DNA of 64,000 nt from Ricordea florida (taxonomy: Eukaryota; Cnidaria; Anthozoa; Corallimorpharia; Ricordeidae). Location: contig OX453286.1 of assembly GCA_949710005.1 (NCBI GenBank), positions 10,001 through 74,000 on the forward strand, written 5' to 3'. Below, piece after piece: positions 21,014 through 33,462 of this stretch. The notes beneath the pieces were generated by a model. It ran no database searches. It was not told where the DNA came from and was given only the letters and a program-made list of their open reading frames with translations. Positions within the stretch are counted from its first letter, which is position 1, and each line of letters begins with the position of its first letter. Made by a program: the position numbers and the translations under genes.

Positions 21014-24000
21014 GTGAAGGTTTTAATGTTGTTTGTTATCTTTTCAAAGATGACCTTGAGATCCCTGGCGTTCCATGCCATTACTGCTACTAGCACGTGC
21101 TATGGTGGACTCAGCCTGCTTCATGCTGCCTGTATCGAACGAGACTTGCAAACTGTCCAAATAATTATGTCCCACAGCCCTGGAAAATTGGACAATGCAA
21201 TCGCTTTGACAATAAGAGCGGAGAATTGCTCAATACATCCAGGAGAAACTGCTTTGGAGATCTGTAAACAAAATCGAACAGATAACAAAGACGCGATAAG
21301 CAAGTTTCTTGGAAATATCTATTCCGAGTTTGAGTGCAAATCTCTATTACATATTGTGGCAAGAAGTGGAAAAAAAGAACAACTAAAGAGACTTCTTGAT
21401 CTTGGTGCCGATCCAAATGGCGTATCACATGATGCTATGAAGGTTACACCGCTTATGTTGGCTGTTACACGAAGTACAACCGTCCTAGCCGAGCTATTGA
21501 TTGACAACGGAGCAAACCTCAGTGCAACAGATAGTTCAGATAAGTCATCTCTACACTATGCGGCTCTTAATGGCCGTGCGAGAACTGTTCTTTTTTTTGT
21601 TAATGGCTGGCTGTAATGTCAACCCTGTGACCGATAGAGGTTTAACACCACTTCACCTTGCAGCTCAAAATGGCCACACTCGAACAGCGTCCATATTAAT
21701 TGAACATGGAGGTAGCGTCCACTCCAGGTCGTCCGGTGGTTGCACTCCGTTGATGCTAGCCACTGAGAGAGGTCACCGTGAGACCGTTGAATTTTTATTA
21801 AATCAAAGAAGTAATGTTCATATCACAGATCAAATGGGTCTGACCGCTCTTCACTTGGCGGCACGAAGTGGACACTCACAGTTAGCGCGCTTACTGCTTC
21901 AACGAGGGAGCGACGTGGATCCACGAGCGTCGGGCAAGACGCCACTATTTCATGCATCCATAGCAAATCACCGAGAAACCACACAACTTCTTCTTAAGTA
22001 TGGAAGTGATGTTCATGCACACGATATGTTTGGAAGAACTGCTCTTCACTATGTCGCCCAAGAAGGACAAGTAGACATGGCTGAATTATTGGTTGAAAGA
22101 GGGGCAAATGTTCATGTACGGGATAATGAGGGACAGACGCCATTATTTATGGCCGTGATATATGGCCAGAAGCAGGCTGTACGTTTGCTACTAGACATGG
22201 GGGCGGAAATAAATGGACATGACATCAATCGTAAAACACCGCTACATTTCGCAGCGCAAGAAGGCTTTGCGGGAATAGCTGAGATTCTAATAGAAAAGGG
22301 AAGCGACCTGAACGCAGAAGAGGTCACAGGAGACCGACCGTTGTCTCTTGCAGTAGCATATTGCAGTGATGATGTAGTTGAACTATTGCTCCATCACCGC
22401 GCTGAAGTGAACGTTAGAAACGAAAGACTAGCGACCCCACTCCATATAGCGGCGCAAAATGGTAAGACAACACTCGCTGAACGTTTACTACAACAAGGCG
22501 TCGACCGTGAGGCTAAGGACTGCGATGGACAGACGGCATTACATATTGCTTGTTCATTTGGCGACATTAAAATGGTAGAATTGCTTCTCCGGTACAAAAG
22601 TGATGCCAACGCACGAGACGGTATTAATCGTAGCACCCTTTGTCTAGCTGTAAGTGAGGGCCACATTGAGATCGCTGAAATGTTGCTGCAGTATGGAGCT
22701 GATGTATCGCTAGTGGATGAACAAGGTTATTCACCGCTTCATAATATCTACACTAACCTACATTCGTTTCTAGGAGATGAGCAGATCAGTTATAAGATTG
22801 CACAAATGTTGTTTAAATATGGTAGTAAAGTTAATGTTGCCGACACAAAAGGGAGGACAGAACTTCACATGGCAGCTGAGGGAACCTCGAAAATACTAGT
22901 GGAACAGCTTATAAACTATGGCAGTTGTGTAAATGCTGTTGATGGTGAGGGATGTACTCCATTGATAAGAGCAATACGATTTTCCCGAAAACCTGACGCT
23001 ATTGTACGTGTTCTAATAGTACACGGCGCTGATGTGGTTACATCAGATGCACTTGGACGAAACGCGCTCCACTATTCTGCTGGTATTAATGGTTATCGAA
23101 AGATTTCAACAGCGTTGATTCAGAAAGGCGTTGATATTCAGAGTGTAGATTGCGACGGAAACACAGCCCTTCATATGGCCGCCAATCACCGCAATACAAG
23201 CGTGGCAGACCTTCTGATACAGCATGGCTTTGATGTGGATGCCGTGAACAGGAGGAATGAAACTGTGCTGCATAAGGCTCTGACTGCAAAGTGTGAATGT
23301 ACGCATGGCTGCAGGAAATGCGTGTGGAAATACCACACGGTCTCTCTGTTGGTCGAGAAAGGATGTGACATCAGGGCCACCGATCTTGACGGGAATGGTC
23401 CGCTACATTTGGTAGCAGACTGTGTTACTGATCCCACCACAGTGCGGCTGCTGCTGAGGAATGGTGCTGACGTCACGGCTAAGAACAATCAAGGAAGTTC
23501 CCCGCTACATTTGATCGCTGCTGTCAAGTGTGAGAGGTCAAGAGCAAAGTAAGCCCGCCCTTTACATACTCTCTTTATCTGACTCTTTCCCTAGACTCTT
23601 TTGGCTTTAACGTCCCGTTTACCCTTAAACAGACAGTGTCTGGGTGAGGAGGAAAGATGTACTTTAAGGCCTTGTGGTTGCAGATGAATTGATTGACAAG
23701 GGTAGTCATAAGGAGATTTTGTGAAAATTGATTTGAGAGTGATCTCTACCTTTTTTGGCATGGTTCCTCTTGTTGAGGGATTTACCACAGATTTTAGCCC
23801 AGAATTCGATGTATATGTGTAGCGAAGTGCTTTTTCGATAAGCAAGGTTTAACTGTGCCGTTTAAATCTGCAAAGAAATGTGTGTGTTCCAGGTTCACCA
23901 GATCCCGCTGGACAAGTGATATCGCAGAGCTTTTGCTCCGCTATGGTTCGAATATTCGAGCAGTTGATAACGAAGGTAAATCTCCGCTCCATCGAGCAGC

Positions 24001-24244
24001 AGAATCTGACCGAGACGACATTGCAAAGATATTATTGGACCGTAAGGTTGATATTGAAGCCACGGACTGGCAAGGGAACTCTGCACTTCATGTAGCTGCA
24101 GCTTGTAATGCGTCCAGAGTGGCTGCACTGTTGATCAAAAATGGCGCGAATTTTCAGGCTTTGAACATCCAGGGAAGAACCCCACGCGAAGTTGCTTATT
24201 TTGCCCAACGTAACGATGTCCTTGACGTTATTCAGCAAGTTTAG
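21014..24244 (+). CDS. Long ankyrin-repeat protein, 2 exons, one frameshift
   Basis: About 25 ankyrin repeats of 33 residues, with TPLHLAAQNGH-type first helices and LL-x-x-GA/SDVN turns, run from near the start to the end. Exon pieces: 21014-23548 and 23893-24244. The intron 23549-23892 (GTAAGC...TTCCAG) splits an ankyrin repeat in phase 2 and the join restores KFTRSRW-SDIAELLLRYGS. Within the first exon the frame shifts at the T8 run 21593-21600: ALNGRARTVLF continues as LLMAGCNVN in another frame, so seven Ts would keep the repeat intact. This may be a sequencing error or a true lesion. With that allowance the protein is 961 aa from 21014. A T-rich tract and AG just before ATG 21050 could instead be a splice acceptor from an unseen upstream exon. 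No death, kinase or membrane domain is visible. Ankyrin repeats bind proteins; the partner is unknown. Confidence 0.88.
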
Positions 24245-25242
24245 CAAAAGATAGTTTCAAAAGATGTAGCCTGCGTGCAGACGTCTCCTATTTCCTTTGT
24301 TGCACGCGGAAAAGGGATGTCTGTGTAACGGCGTCGCTAATCGTGTTCTGTTTTCCCAGGATCTTCGGAAAGAACCGTGATTAGCTGCATGACAATCTGT
24401 AGTGTTCGAGTGATTTCTGATTGGTTGTCATCGAAAAGTGTGCTTATAATTTATGCATGCATTATGAAGCCTTTCCAAACAAAACCAAACATGTGCGATT
24501 GTTTGTTGTGTTCAGCAGCAATCGAAGCGTTAGGTGACAGACATATCGTGCAAGGCCGCGGTGCATTCAATGCTTGCGAGGAAAATTCTTTCTCTCCTCA
24601 CAGTTCTCTGTTTATGCCACATCAGCTTATATCTGTAAATAGTGTCTTCGAAAACTTCAAGAGCGACGTGGCCTTCGCACCAACTTGCGTAAACTCGACG
24701 AGGAAATTTTCAAAGATTATAGTAGTAAAGCTCACAGGGCTCTCTGTTAAGAAGAAGATACAGACACTTGTAATTGACACTGCAGTTCTAAGCTGAATTC
24801 AATCACTCATTACCACAAACTAAATTTTTGTTTTATTTGGAATATTTTAATTGATTAAAATTGATATGCTACTAATTCAGAATCCGCAAACTCTGGGAAA
24901 ATCGTTTCTGGATCCACTGATTCTCCTAGTCAATTCCCAGCAATACCAAGCAGAATCAAGTGGCGGTTTTGGCCCAAAATGTTTCTTGCCATAAGGCTGG
25001 GCAATAAGGAAGCCATCTGTTTCATGTCGCACACAAATCCTTCGTACAAGTAATATAAGACAAACAGCTTTATTGAATCGTGTTGAGTTTTTATTAGGGC
25101 TGATACGCGATAGCATACACATAGAAAAAGCAAAACCTTCTTGACTTCACAAAGTTGATTAACAGTCGGGTGCTAATACCTGACTAGTTATCACTTTAAA
25201 GTTAACTACATGTGAACTGAAGTACAAACACTAACAAGCGCG
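24245..25242. other. Convergent 3' region between ankyrin gene and dipeptidase A
   Basis: Probably 3' UTRs of the two converging genes. TTTATT at 25069-25074 (AATAAA on the minus strand) is a likely polyadenylation signal for dipeptidase A. An open frame at 24377-24796 has no recognised domain. Confidence 0.5.
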
Positions 25243-28200
25243 TTAAACTGCTAAAGGCCAAACGTGAATGGTCCTATTGTAACCTGGTACAAAGCTACCT
25301 AACCCTCCACCATAATTTGGACGACACGTTACATTGGCAAAGAAGCGGTAGTCATCATATGGGGCCTGTTGAGCTTGGAGCTCTGCTGCAACCTGAAGGA
25401 AACAAAATGTACAATAATCACTAGAGATACAGACAAGCCTTCCCTCTAAACAGACGCTTTCATTAGGATGACTTGCTAATGCGCCACAGAGTCGACCACC
25501 GAAGGAACCCGAAGAACTCTTGAAAGGTATGTTACAAATGAAATATTTTTTAACATAGTTACGAAGTCGTTGAAGGCTGTTGATGAGATTATATCTTGTT
25601 GGTAAGTATAAATTAAAACATTTTATTGGCTGTTTCTCCATCTTGCAGGAGTGTATTGTAGGTTGGTTTGAGGTATATTGTAGAGTTATTTGTCCCGTTA
25701 AGATTTTTTGTTTCAAGTGGACCTGGCGTGTCTCCCACTTTAACAGCCACCGTGATCTTTTCTGCTTGATCACAGCGTTTGAATGTTCTTTAATCCCAAG
25801 CAGTGACAGAGTTGTGTAGCTGAGCCAGGCATGTTTACTTCCTTCATGACTCAGACAGATTGAGCTCATTCATGATTTTACTTGCACAGAGGACTTTCGT
25901 TAAGTCAAATAGCGAAGCACAAGCTTAAGAGTCAGAACCGCAACCTCAATTGTAATGCACAAACCTCTTCAGCCTTCTTGAATGCCCGGATAAGGTTCTC
26001 GCCAACAACTTTTTTAACATCGTCATCGGAGTACCCACGTCTAAGGAGTTCAGCTATAAGATCCGGGAACTTAGTAACGTCACCCAGGCCTTCTGGCATC
26101 CTTCACGTACGTTTATAAAACAGACGTTAAGTGTAAAATGTATCTGTTGGTTTCTCTCATAGAGGGGAGAGAACGTTCAACCACAAGTGTTCATCGGACT
26201 GATTTCCCGCTCAGATACAGCAGCTGTATCCATCAAGTGATTGGTTCGACAGTTTTAATCAAGATAAGAAAATCTAGTCATAAGAGTGTTGAGGTTTGAT
26301 GCATGGTTAAGAGAGATTTAGGTTATGGCGTATTTTAGACACGTGTGCACATTTTCGTATTAGGCCGCCATCTTGAATTTGGTAACTGTGAAGGATTGGG
26401 GCGAGGGAATATTTGTCGAGGGAGTCAGACGTTAATTAAGTGGAAAAATGGACAAAGCGGGGAGGGGGTAAATTTTTGGCTTCCGGTTAAAAGAAAATCG
26501 ATTTTCATCGGCTGCTTGCTCTTTTCGGAAAGACGTTCAAGCGCTACTTATTAGGAGAGGGCTTTCAATGATTTGACAGGTTTTGCTGGCGGCAGGCGTT
26601 ATTTCAAGTGCAACATTCCCACCCACCAACACGCCTCTGCACCAAACCTCTACCAGTCAAGCATCCAATTAGAATCCAAGATGGCGGCATCGAAAACCTG
26701 GTTTATCTGGCGCTTTGCTCCAAAATAACGCCTGCACTGCATGCTAGGTTATAGCAGTTTGACATATTGAAAGCAATACACATACATTTAACACAGAAAA
26801 GGTCGACTTAACCAGCCTCGTAGCGAAACAATGTAAGAACAAGCTAACATGTTGGTAACCATGCACTTTACCACCCACTATTTCTAAGCTTTTCTAATGA
26901 ACTGTGGTAGTTTGGTAAATGATATTTATGCGGTTAGTATAATGGACATGCATTAGTAAAGGAATATATTGTCTACTTACGAGGGCACGCCGTCATAATC
27001 ACTGCCAAGACCAACATGGTCTATTCCTGATACATTTTTGATATGATCAATGTGATCTTAAAAACAAAATGATATAAAAGCTATTGTTGACAATTACATC
27101 GTTTAACTGGGATAATGGAAAAAAAGGAGACAACGAAGGTTATTCATTTTTCTAAAGCAACCTTTTATGTACAAAATTAAGTTTTGTGTCGATTTTTGTT
27201 GGATTTCACTCTCTGTTTTCTACTGTTCTTAGTTGCAGAACCACCAGCTTCTTCACTCGGTTGAAGGGGTGGCCAATATTTGGTTTTCTTCGATACACAA
27301 CTTAGTAATGGTAATAGGACTGAGTGGAGTCCAATTCGATCTGTAATCATACGAGTGATTAAACAAATCGGACGACCGCGTAGCGGGAGTCCGATTTGTT
27401 TAATCACGAGTATGATTGCAGACCGAATTGGACGACACAAAGTCTTATTACCAATTAATCATAACTTTAACAAAATTTGTGAGGTATAAACTTCTTTTTT
27501 TTTTAATCAAAGCACATGAAATTCCAAGATTTTTATGCCAGCAGTGAAAAAAAAAGCCATTTAAGCGCGCGCGTGAAGGCGCGTACTGTCCAATTACTCA
27601 GGCGTGACGCGTACTGTCCTATTTAACTGTCCTATGAAGGCTGAAATCAGGGCAGTTGATAGCCAATCAGATTTGAGAATTTAGTTATAGTTATGATTAC
27701 TGCATTAATCTAACCAATGACAAGCTTTTTACTTAACACAACCAGGAGCCGATTACTCCTGACACAACATGGCGGACTGGAACTGTGTTGGAAACAGCAA
27801 ACATGCAGTGACGATCTCTTACCTGCCACATCTGTCAACGTCGCATTTCTGGACTCATTCTTACACAAGATGTACTTACTGTAAAAATTCACCATAACCA
27901 CTCCACCATTCGCAGGCTAAAAGTGAATAATTATTTCTATTATTGAACTGTAATATGTACATTGAAATATGAGGATCTAGGTACAATACAATGTACATTG
28001 AATAGTGAGGATCACAGTACATCACAATGTATATTGAATAGTGAGGATCTAGGGACAATATCATGTACATTGAGGGATTTGAACATACCATTCTCTTGAG
28101 AACGTCATCAGGTACATTTCGCGCATGATTACAGATAACTAGAGCAGACGAGTGGCTGAATATCACTGAAGATATAAAAAAAAATCATCGTTATGGAATC

Positions 28201-31200
28201 ATGGCCCTCTTAAATATTGAGGTGACAGGTCTTTATAAGATTAGCGAAATTAATAAGCTGACTGATGGTTTGTATTGAGTGAGAAAGAAAAACACTTAAG
28301 AAGCAACTGCCTATCCACACCACCCCTGTCAGGATGTACATACCAGGAGCCTTTGTGACATCAAGTGCATCATTCATTGTTTTTGGTGATACATGCGACA
28401 GATCAACCAGCATTCCAAGACGATTCATTTCGAGAACAACAGTCTGAAATATTGAACAGTTTATCTTCATTTAAAAAATATATTTAATTATTGTACATCC
28501 TGTTAATGTAATACATAGTTCTGAGTACTTGGCAATGATGCATGCAGGGTATTATACCCATGATGCATCAGTGCTATAAAGAGAAACCATGTGCTCGTAC
28601 AGTGCCAAAAAGAGAAACCATGTGCTGTCGATCAATAAATGTTGTTGTTACTCATCGTTCTCGCCTCGGTACAGTCAATACACCCCAGGGATTTAAGATA
28701 ATAATCGTAATTGTTAGAGATAAACACATATTTTAAAACACTTGATTCTAGAATTAGTAAAGGAATTGGTATGATTGCGATATTAAGACACATCCCATTT
28801 GCCACTTTTAACATCTACCGCTCCGTAATTGAACCTTATATTCCCTATGGTCTCATTGCCTGGGGCCAAGCTGCTTACAGTACATTCATCTAATTAAGTT
28901 CTCATTTTACAAAAACGTTATGAATAATATATTTTTAATAAAAAAAACTTTCCATGTTGAAATCTGAGGAGAATGGAACTTGCCTATATCCTGTCTGAAT
29001 AACTCAGAGACCTTGAGTTAGTTGAATCCAAAAAAATTTCCCGGGTGAGCTTGCCCCTGGACCGTCCTAGAAACTTGCACCTTCGGTGCTTGTTTAGGAA
29101 ATCGGTCACCATTTATTCTAGATACGCGCCTGATATTAAGCGCGTTTTTTTCATTAGGCTGTGGGAGCAATATTATACACTTAATGTATGGTCCCGAGGG
29201 AAACAGTTGGTATTATTTTCTCGAGAGTCCTGATGTTTCCCGAGTCGAGGGGAACATCAGAACTCGAGGGAAAACAAAACTGGTTTCCCGAGGGACCATA
29301 CGTTAAGTGCTTTGTTATATATTTAGACTTTCCCGTAAACAAAATATAGCAAAAACAAAGATGGTACAGCTGGCGCGGGCAACAACTGCGCAATTGTATC
29401 CTGGTCGCGATACATTCTAGCCTGCAGAGCAGGCGTTTTTTTGACGAAAACTCGGAGGTACATTGATTGTGGCCGCCATCTTGAAAAGCAACGGAAAAGA
29501 CTGAGGGGGAGGGGCGGGGAGGCGAGAGGAGAAAACGCCTGCCAGCAAAGCCTATGAAATTACCGAACGCCCCCTAATTAGTCGCGCCTGACCACTTTTC
29601 CGGAAATGCAAACACAGCCAATGAAAATCGATTTCACTTCTTTTCCGGTAGCCTCAAATTACGACTCACGGAAAGCAACAGTGCCCTTTTGTCTGGGTTT
29701 CTTAGTTGTTGCCCTAAGAGAACGTTGAATTCATCTTCATGTTTACAGCACAAGTTAATCGAACACCTTCTAGAATCTACTGAAAACACAACAAGGGAGG
29801 AAAACAAACCTTTGACCCGTCCATGTTTCTACAGTGTGCGATTCATGGACTATCAGTGCAGCAAGATTCTGGTGTGGAGGAGTGTTGCTCTTTTTGAGCC
29901 GACCGAGGAAAGGCGGATCATGTATCTTATGGGGGGCCTCGACCGATGTATCGGTCGAGGCCCCCCTTAAGATACATGATCCGGAAAGGCTTCTCCAAAA
30001 TTTCTTCTTCAGATCCAAAGATTAGCTGGTATTTGCCGTTCTCTACATCTTCTAAACTGGCGTCGATGTGGCCGTTAACATCGCAGTTGCTTCGGACAAT
30101 TGATCATGCACAATACTTTTAAGAGGGCAAACAACGATCACACATGCAGGTTTACCTGTCAATATTTCTTTCACCCGCACAAACAACTGAAAAATGAGGC
30201 TTTTTCCAAAGCCTGTTGGAAGAACTTCTAATAAATCTTGTCTCGACAACAGCGTCGTAACCGCTTCCTTTTGTTCCGATCGTAATTTAAGCGATATTCC
30301 CACTCTAGCGAGCGCAGAAAGAGCTTTCTCCAGGGCGGAATCGAAGTCTTCCAAATCCGGATGAATGAAATTTCGGATGAATCAGACTAAAATACCGGTA
30401 CTCCTCTCGTAGGGCCCATAAAAAATATAGATGTCCCCTTGATTGGCAGCTAGCAATCAAACATCCGAAACCGCACCAATCAGAGTCCCCGTCGATCTGG
30501 TGTACGGGTTCGCCAAACGAACAATGGCTGCGGGCAGGCGTATCTTTTCCTCCCCTTCCCCTCCCCCTTTCCTATTTTAAACCCATCAGCCTCTCCCTTA
30601 AAATCAGTTTTTGACTCGTCCCAACTCTCTGGTAGTTTTAACGTCTAAGATGGCAGGACAACGTTTTTCCCGAAAACAATTCATGGATCGCGCTCCAAAA
30701 TACGCCTGCTTTGCAGGCTAGATACATTCAAATTGGATCGGGGGCACGTGGCCAAGAATGAACCAATCACAGTGCTCACTTTGTTGAGTGAAAGTCTAGG
30801 TATATAACAATTTGTGTTGTGAACTATCTGTTTCAAGCTAATCACCAACCGCTGATTGGGATCTGAGCCCGCCCTTTTCAAATGAGGAGGAGGAAGTCGA
30901 GACTTTGTACTGAGCGGCGAGATGACACAAGTTAGTCTGATGGTAAACGATGCAGAATATCACTTGGCAGCGATAAATGTACGTAACAACATGAGGTTAC
31001 TAATCGTGCAAGTCACAAAAATGTTCCAGGGTGAGTTGTATTGTTTCTGGTCTGAGATTCATTCTTATCAACCAACTTACCTTTCCAAAGTCAGTGAGTC
31101 CATTATGAACAGGTCCACTCTGTGGATCCCACCAGGCGTCTGCCCTGTAATTTGCCAATTATTGTAATTATTGTGGTGCGTTTGCCATCCTTCAGTGGCT

Positions 31201-33462
31201 TTACCTTCAGTCCTTAAAAATAGTCGCCATCCACATAAAAACGACTACACCTTCCACGATCAACAATACATTCCATAAAAAAATAAGTCTGTACCCTCAA
31301 TAAGAGATGTACAATATGTGAAAGCCATTTGGAAGGTTCTACTTTTACATTACCTTTTCTATAATACTAATGTTTGTTGTCTTAGAAAATTCTGACATAT
31401 AAATAATCTTAAATTAGTTTGGTGAACATTTTTATTCTTGGACTAGACATCATTTCAGTGGTGAGCATTGACACAGAATTATACCGTATGCAGTTCATTT
31501 CTCGACCAATTGAAACGGTGAAGAAAAATACACAAAAATGTCAACTGTTGAATGAAAACGTTGGGCTGTTATTTGTTACATTACTCAGTAAGGATATTTC
31601 TTAGTTCTCATACCATGGCGTGTGACAGGAGTGGGTCAGTGTCATATATCTGACTCCAAGGTGATACATCATTCGTAAAGTACCAAGGCTAGAGTCAATC
31701 ATGTGGCCCCCTTCAAGGCCAATCATGGAGCCAATTTTGTTATTCTTCTTGGCATTCCGTATGCCTTCAACTGTTGTTACAAATTCAAGGTCATTTGGGT
31801 ACTTGTTCACCAAGCGCTTGATAACAGCAACTTGCTCCAATCCCAGTCTGACAGCATTCTCAAGTCGTGTTGAGCATGGACAGTATGCGGCCCAAAACTG
31901 AACATTCGAAAGAGAATAAAATATTCAGTTGCAATAACAGAGCGAAGAGCTAAACACTAACATTTACATTTCACTGCTGATCAAGAGAATCAAGTTTCTG
32001 TGTGTCACGGTTGTTGTGCGTGCGTGCGTTGTGTGATTGTTTGTGACCTGAGTGGCATTTATAACCTTTGATCAGGAAATTGAGATTTGGAATTTCGTGA
32101 AATTTCATGTTACCAATCAACCTTTTAGGATTTTCGGATTCCCGGCTTAACAAAGGATTTAGTTGGGATGCTGAGAAAGCTGTTTCTAGAGAGACAAACG
32201 TTCTTAAAATGATTCACTTTACCTGACTTCCAACCATGCCTTTCTTCAGCCTTGGTATATCTGTGTGCCATTGGGGTTCTCCTTTATCAAATGTCATGTT
32301 TTCAAATCTGTTGTGATACTTCATACGCACTTGGTAAGGAATATCATTGTGCCTGAAGAATAGAATATTAAATGCGATTACAAGGGCAGCGCTGTTATTT
32401 AGCGAACAGTTAGATATGTTGTTTCAACCAACTCACTCAGGATGTCAAAATAGCAATCGGGGATCCATCTGAAAAAATGTGTAAAGTCGCTCTGAAAAGA
32501 GTCAGTATGGTATCCGAATGAATAAGTTAACTACCTGCGTTAACCTTAAAGTTAAACCTGTTAAACCTACTAATTTATTTTTAAACCCTAATTTATTTAT
32601 TTTGTGTTGTCAAGAGGATTTCTAGTTCCAAATTTAGTTCAGATTTCGATTCGATGTAGCCTAGAATCCCACGGTAAGCCATTCATTTGCTGGGTGTGCA
32701 AAATGTTACCTTGGGACACATAATGGGAGTTGTAACACATTCTTCGATTCCTGAAAACGGCTCTCGTAACGATCTTATCAAAACACTCGGCGAGACTGGC
32801 ATCAGAGGAACTTTTAATCGATAACGAACCGGCGCCAAACATTTGACTCTCATCATTGACTCATTAGAATGAAGAAGGAGGATATTACAGCGTTGGTCCA
32901 ACGATAACCATACCCGACATTTATCATAAAGTTTTAATTCTCCACCGTGCGAAAAGTCACTCCAAACACACTTAGTTTTTTTAACTCTGTTAGGTAACAT
33001 CTGCGGAGAGAAGTAATTGCTCGGCATTCATCCAAACATAATCGCTTAGGGCTTTCTCTTAACACGCGCTTCGATGCAGGTTATGATGGATTCCCCGGGA
33101 CAAAATAACACATGTAATCTAGAGGCTTACTTTAATCTGAGCTGATCAATCATTTGAGGAAACCCTCAACAATACACTTCTAAGTTTAGTCTGAGTGCGT
33201 AAGGTGTATGAAGAAACATTGTTAACATGTTACTCTCATGTACTTTACAGCCTTCCAGTTCACTGAACACAAAGAGAGAATATGAGGACTGAATGACGGT
33301 GTTAACCTACCCATCCACAAGGGGCGTTTCTGTGAGGATCTCTACAGCTCGAGCATAGTTCGTGTCGCGGGCTTTACGGCGCTCAGAGAACAAAGGTACA
33401 GACCCCGTGCTCCACACAAAACCAAGCAAATAGAAAGCGATCACGGAATCACTGCACAACAT
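25243..33462 (-). CDS. DPEP: Membrane dipeptidase A (renal-dipeptidase family), 10 exons
   Basis: Zinc dipeptidase of the DPEP (M19) family, which hydrolyses dipeptides outside the cell. Exons, 5' to 3': 33462-33311, 32352-32223, 31897-31614, 31144-31081, 28443-28344, 28165-28089, 27916-27823, 27056-26981, 26100-25965, 25392-25243. All joins use GT-AG sites and stay in frame, giving 420 aa. The binuclear zinc site is complete: His52 and Asp54 (VDGHND), bridging Glu156 (GLEGGH), His227 (LVDLSHVS) and His248 (IFSHSSA), with Arg259 (NHARN) and Asp320 (GLGSDYDG). The first 20 residues are hydrophobic ([10 protein letters not shown]), a signal peptide or anchor. The C-terminus lacks a hydrophobic GPI-type tail. 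Long introns hold several transposons. Its head-to-head paralog begins at 34468. Confidence 0.93.
26327..26744. mobile_element. TIR element, 8-bp duplication, in dipeptidase A intron 8
   Basis: The 8-bp repeat TAGGTTAT flanks 418 bp (26319-26326 and 26745-26752). The right end (CCAAAATAACGCCTGCAC, then TGCATGC) resembles the ends of the 29418-30720 element (CCAAAATACGCCTGCTTTGC), while the left end starts at GGCGTATTTTAG and lacks the terminal hairpin. Both elements also share a GCCGCCATCTTGAA segment. It is probably a non-autonomous relative with a damaged left end. Confidence 0.65.
27303..27458. repeat. Foldback MITE in dipeptidase A intron 7
   Basis: A long imperfect palindrome of about 155 bp. 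The left arm (GGTAATAGGACTGAG, CCAATTCGATCTG, GTGATTAAACAAATCGGACG) pairs with the right arm (CGATTTGTTTAATCAC, GCAGACCGAATTGG, AAGTCTTATTACC) around the loop ACCGCGTAGCGGG. It could form a hairpin over nearly its whole length. Confidence 0.8.
28711..28893 (+). pseudogene. LINE reverse transcriptase fragment in dipeptidase A intron 4
   Basis: The frame [18 protein letters not shown], then [19 protein letters not shown] matches the thumb region of CR1/L2-like reverse transcriptases (SKGIGIL-LR-PYLTYG-WG). It is short, and antisense to the host gene. Confidence 0.75.
29178..29310. repeat. Foldback MITE with CCCGAGGGAAAC ends
   Basis: The inverted ends CACTTAATGTATGGTCCCG and CGGGACCATACGTTAAGTG-type (right copy CCGAGGGACCATACGTTAAG) enclose further CCCGAGTCGAGG/CTCGAGGG inverted pieces, so the 130-bp unit is largely self-complementary. 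It lies in dipeptidase A intron 4, just before the RecQ-bearing element. Confidence 0.7.
29770..30354 (-). pseudogene. RecQ-like helicase N-terminal fragment, broken
   Basis: On the minus strand, 30354-30052 encodes [20 protein letters not shown], then [18 protein letters not shown] (Walker A, GFGKS) and [15 protein letters not shown] (motif Ia). After a frameshift near 30060 come [20 protein letters not shown] and PFRIMYL, and beyond a palindromic insertion (29912-29980) [20 protein letters not shown], the motif II (DExH) region. Here it reads HESH and not DESH/DEAH, so the catalytic Asp is lost. No C-terminal helicase half is present. The fragment is enclosed by the TIR element 29418-30720. 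Confidence 0.85.
29912..29980. repeat. About 69-bp palindrome inside the helicase fragment
   Basis: Arms of about 33 bp (GGATCATGTATCTTA, GGGGGGCCTCGACCGAT and their inverses ATCGGTCGAGGCCCCCC, TAAGATACATGATCC) meet at a 2-base centre. It interrupts the helicase frame between motif Ia and motif II. Confidence 0.85.

Larger units (their letters stand above)
29418..30720. mobile_element. TIR element with RecQ-like helicase piece, 9-bp duplication
   Basis: A 1,303-bp element with inverted ends TAGCCTGCAGAGCAGGCGT (left) and, reverse-complemented, TAGCCTGCAAAGCAGGCGT (right) is flanked by the exact 9-bp repeat GATACATTC (29409-29417 and 30721-30729). Each end is itself a small hairpin (GCCTGC-nnn-GCAGGC). 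The interior carries a minus-strand RecQ-like helicase fragment. A 9-bp duplication is Mutator-like, but the TAGCCTGC ends do not let me name the superfamily. It lies in intron 4 of dipeptidase A, in the same orientation as that gene if the helicase sets the sense. Confidence 0.8.

Noticed and set aside
21121-23488. Minus-strand frames under the ankyrin gene
   Set aside because: Shadows of the plus-strand ankyrin repeats.
25393-25869. N-terminal extension of the last dipeptidase A exon
   Set aside because: It is intron read-through; a clear acceptor (TTTCCTTCAG) precedes the conserved VAAELQ.
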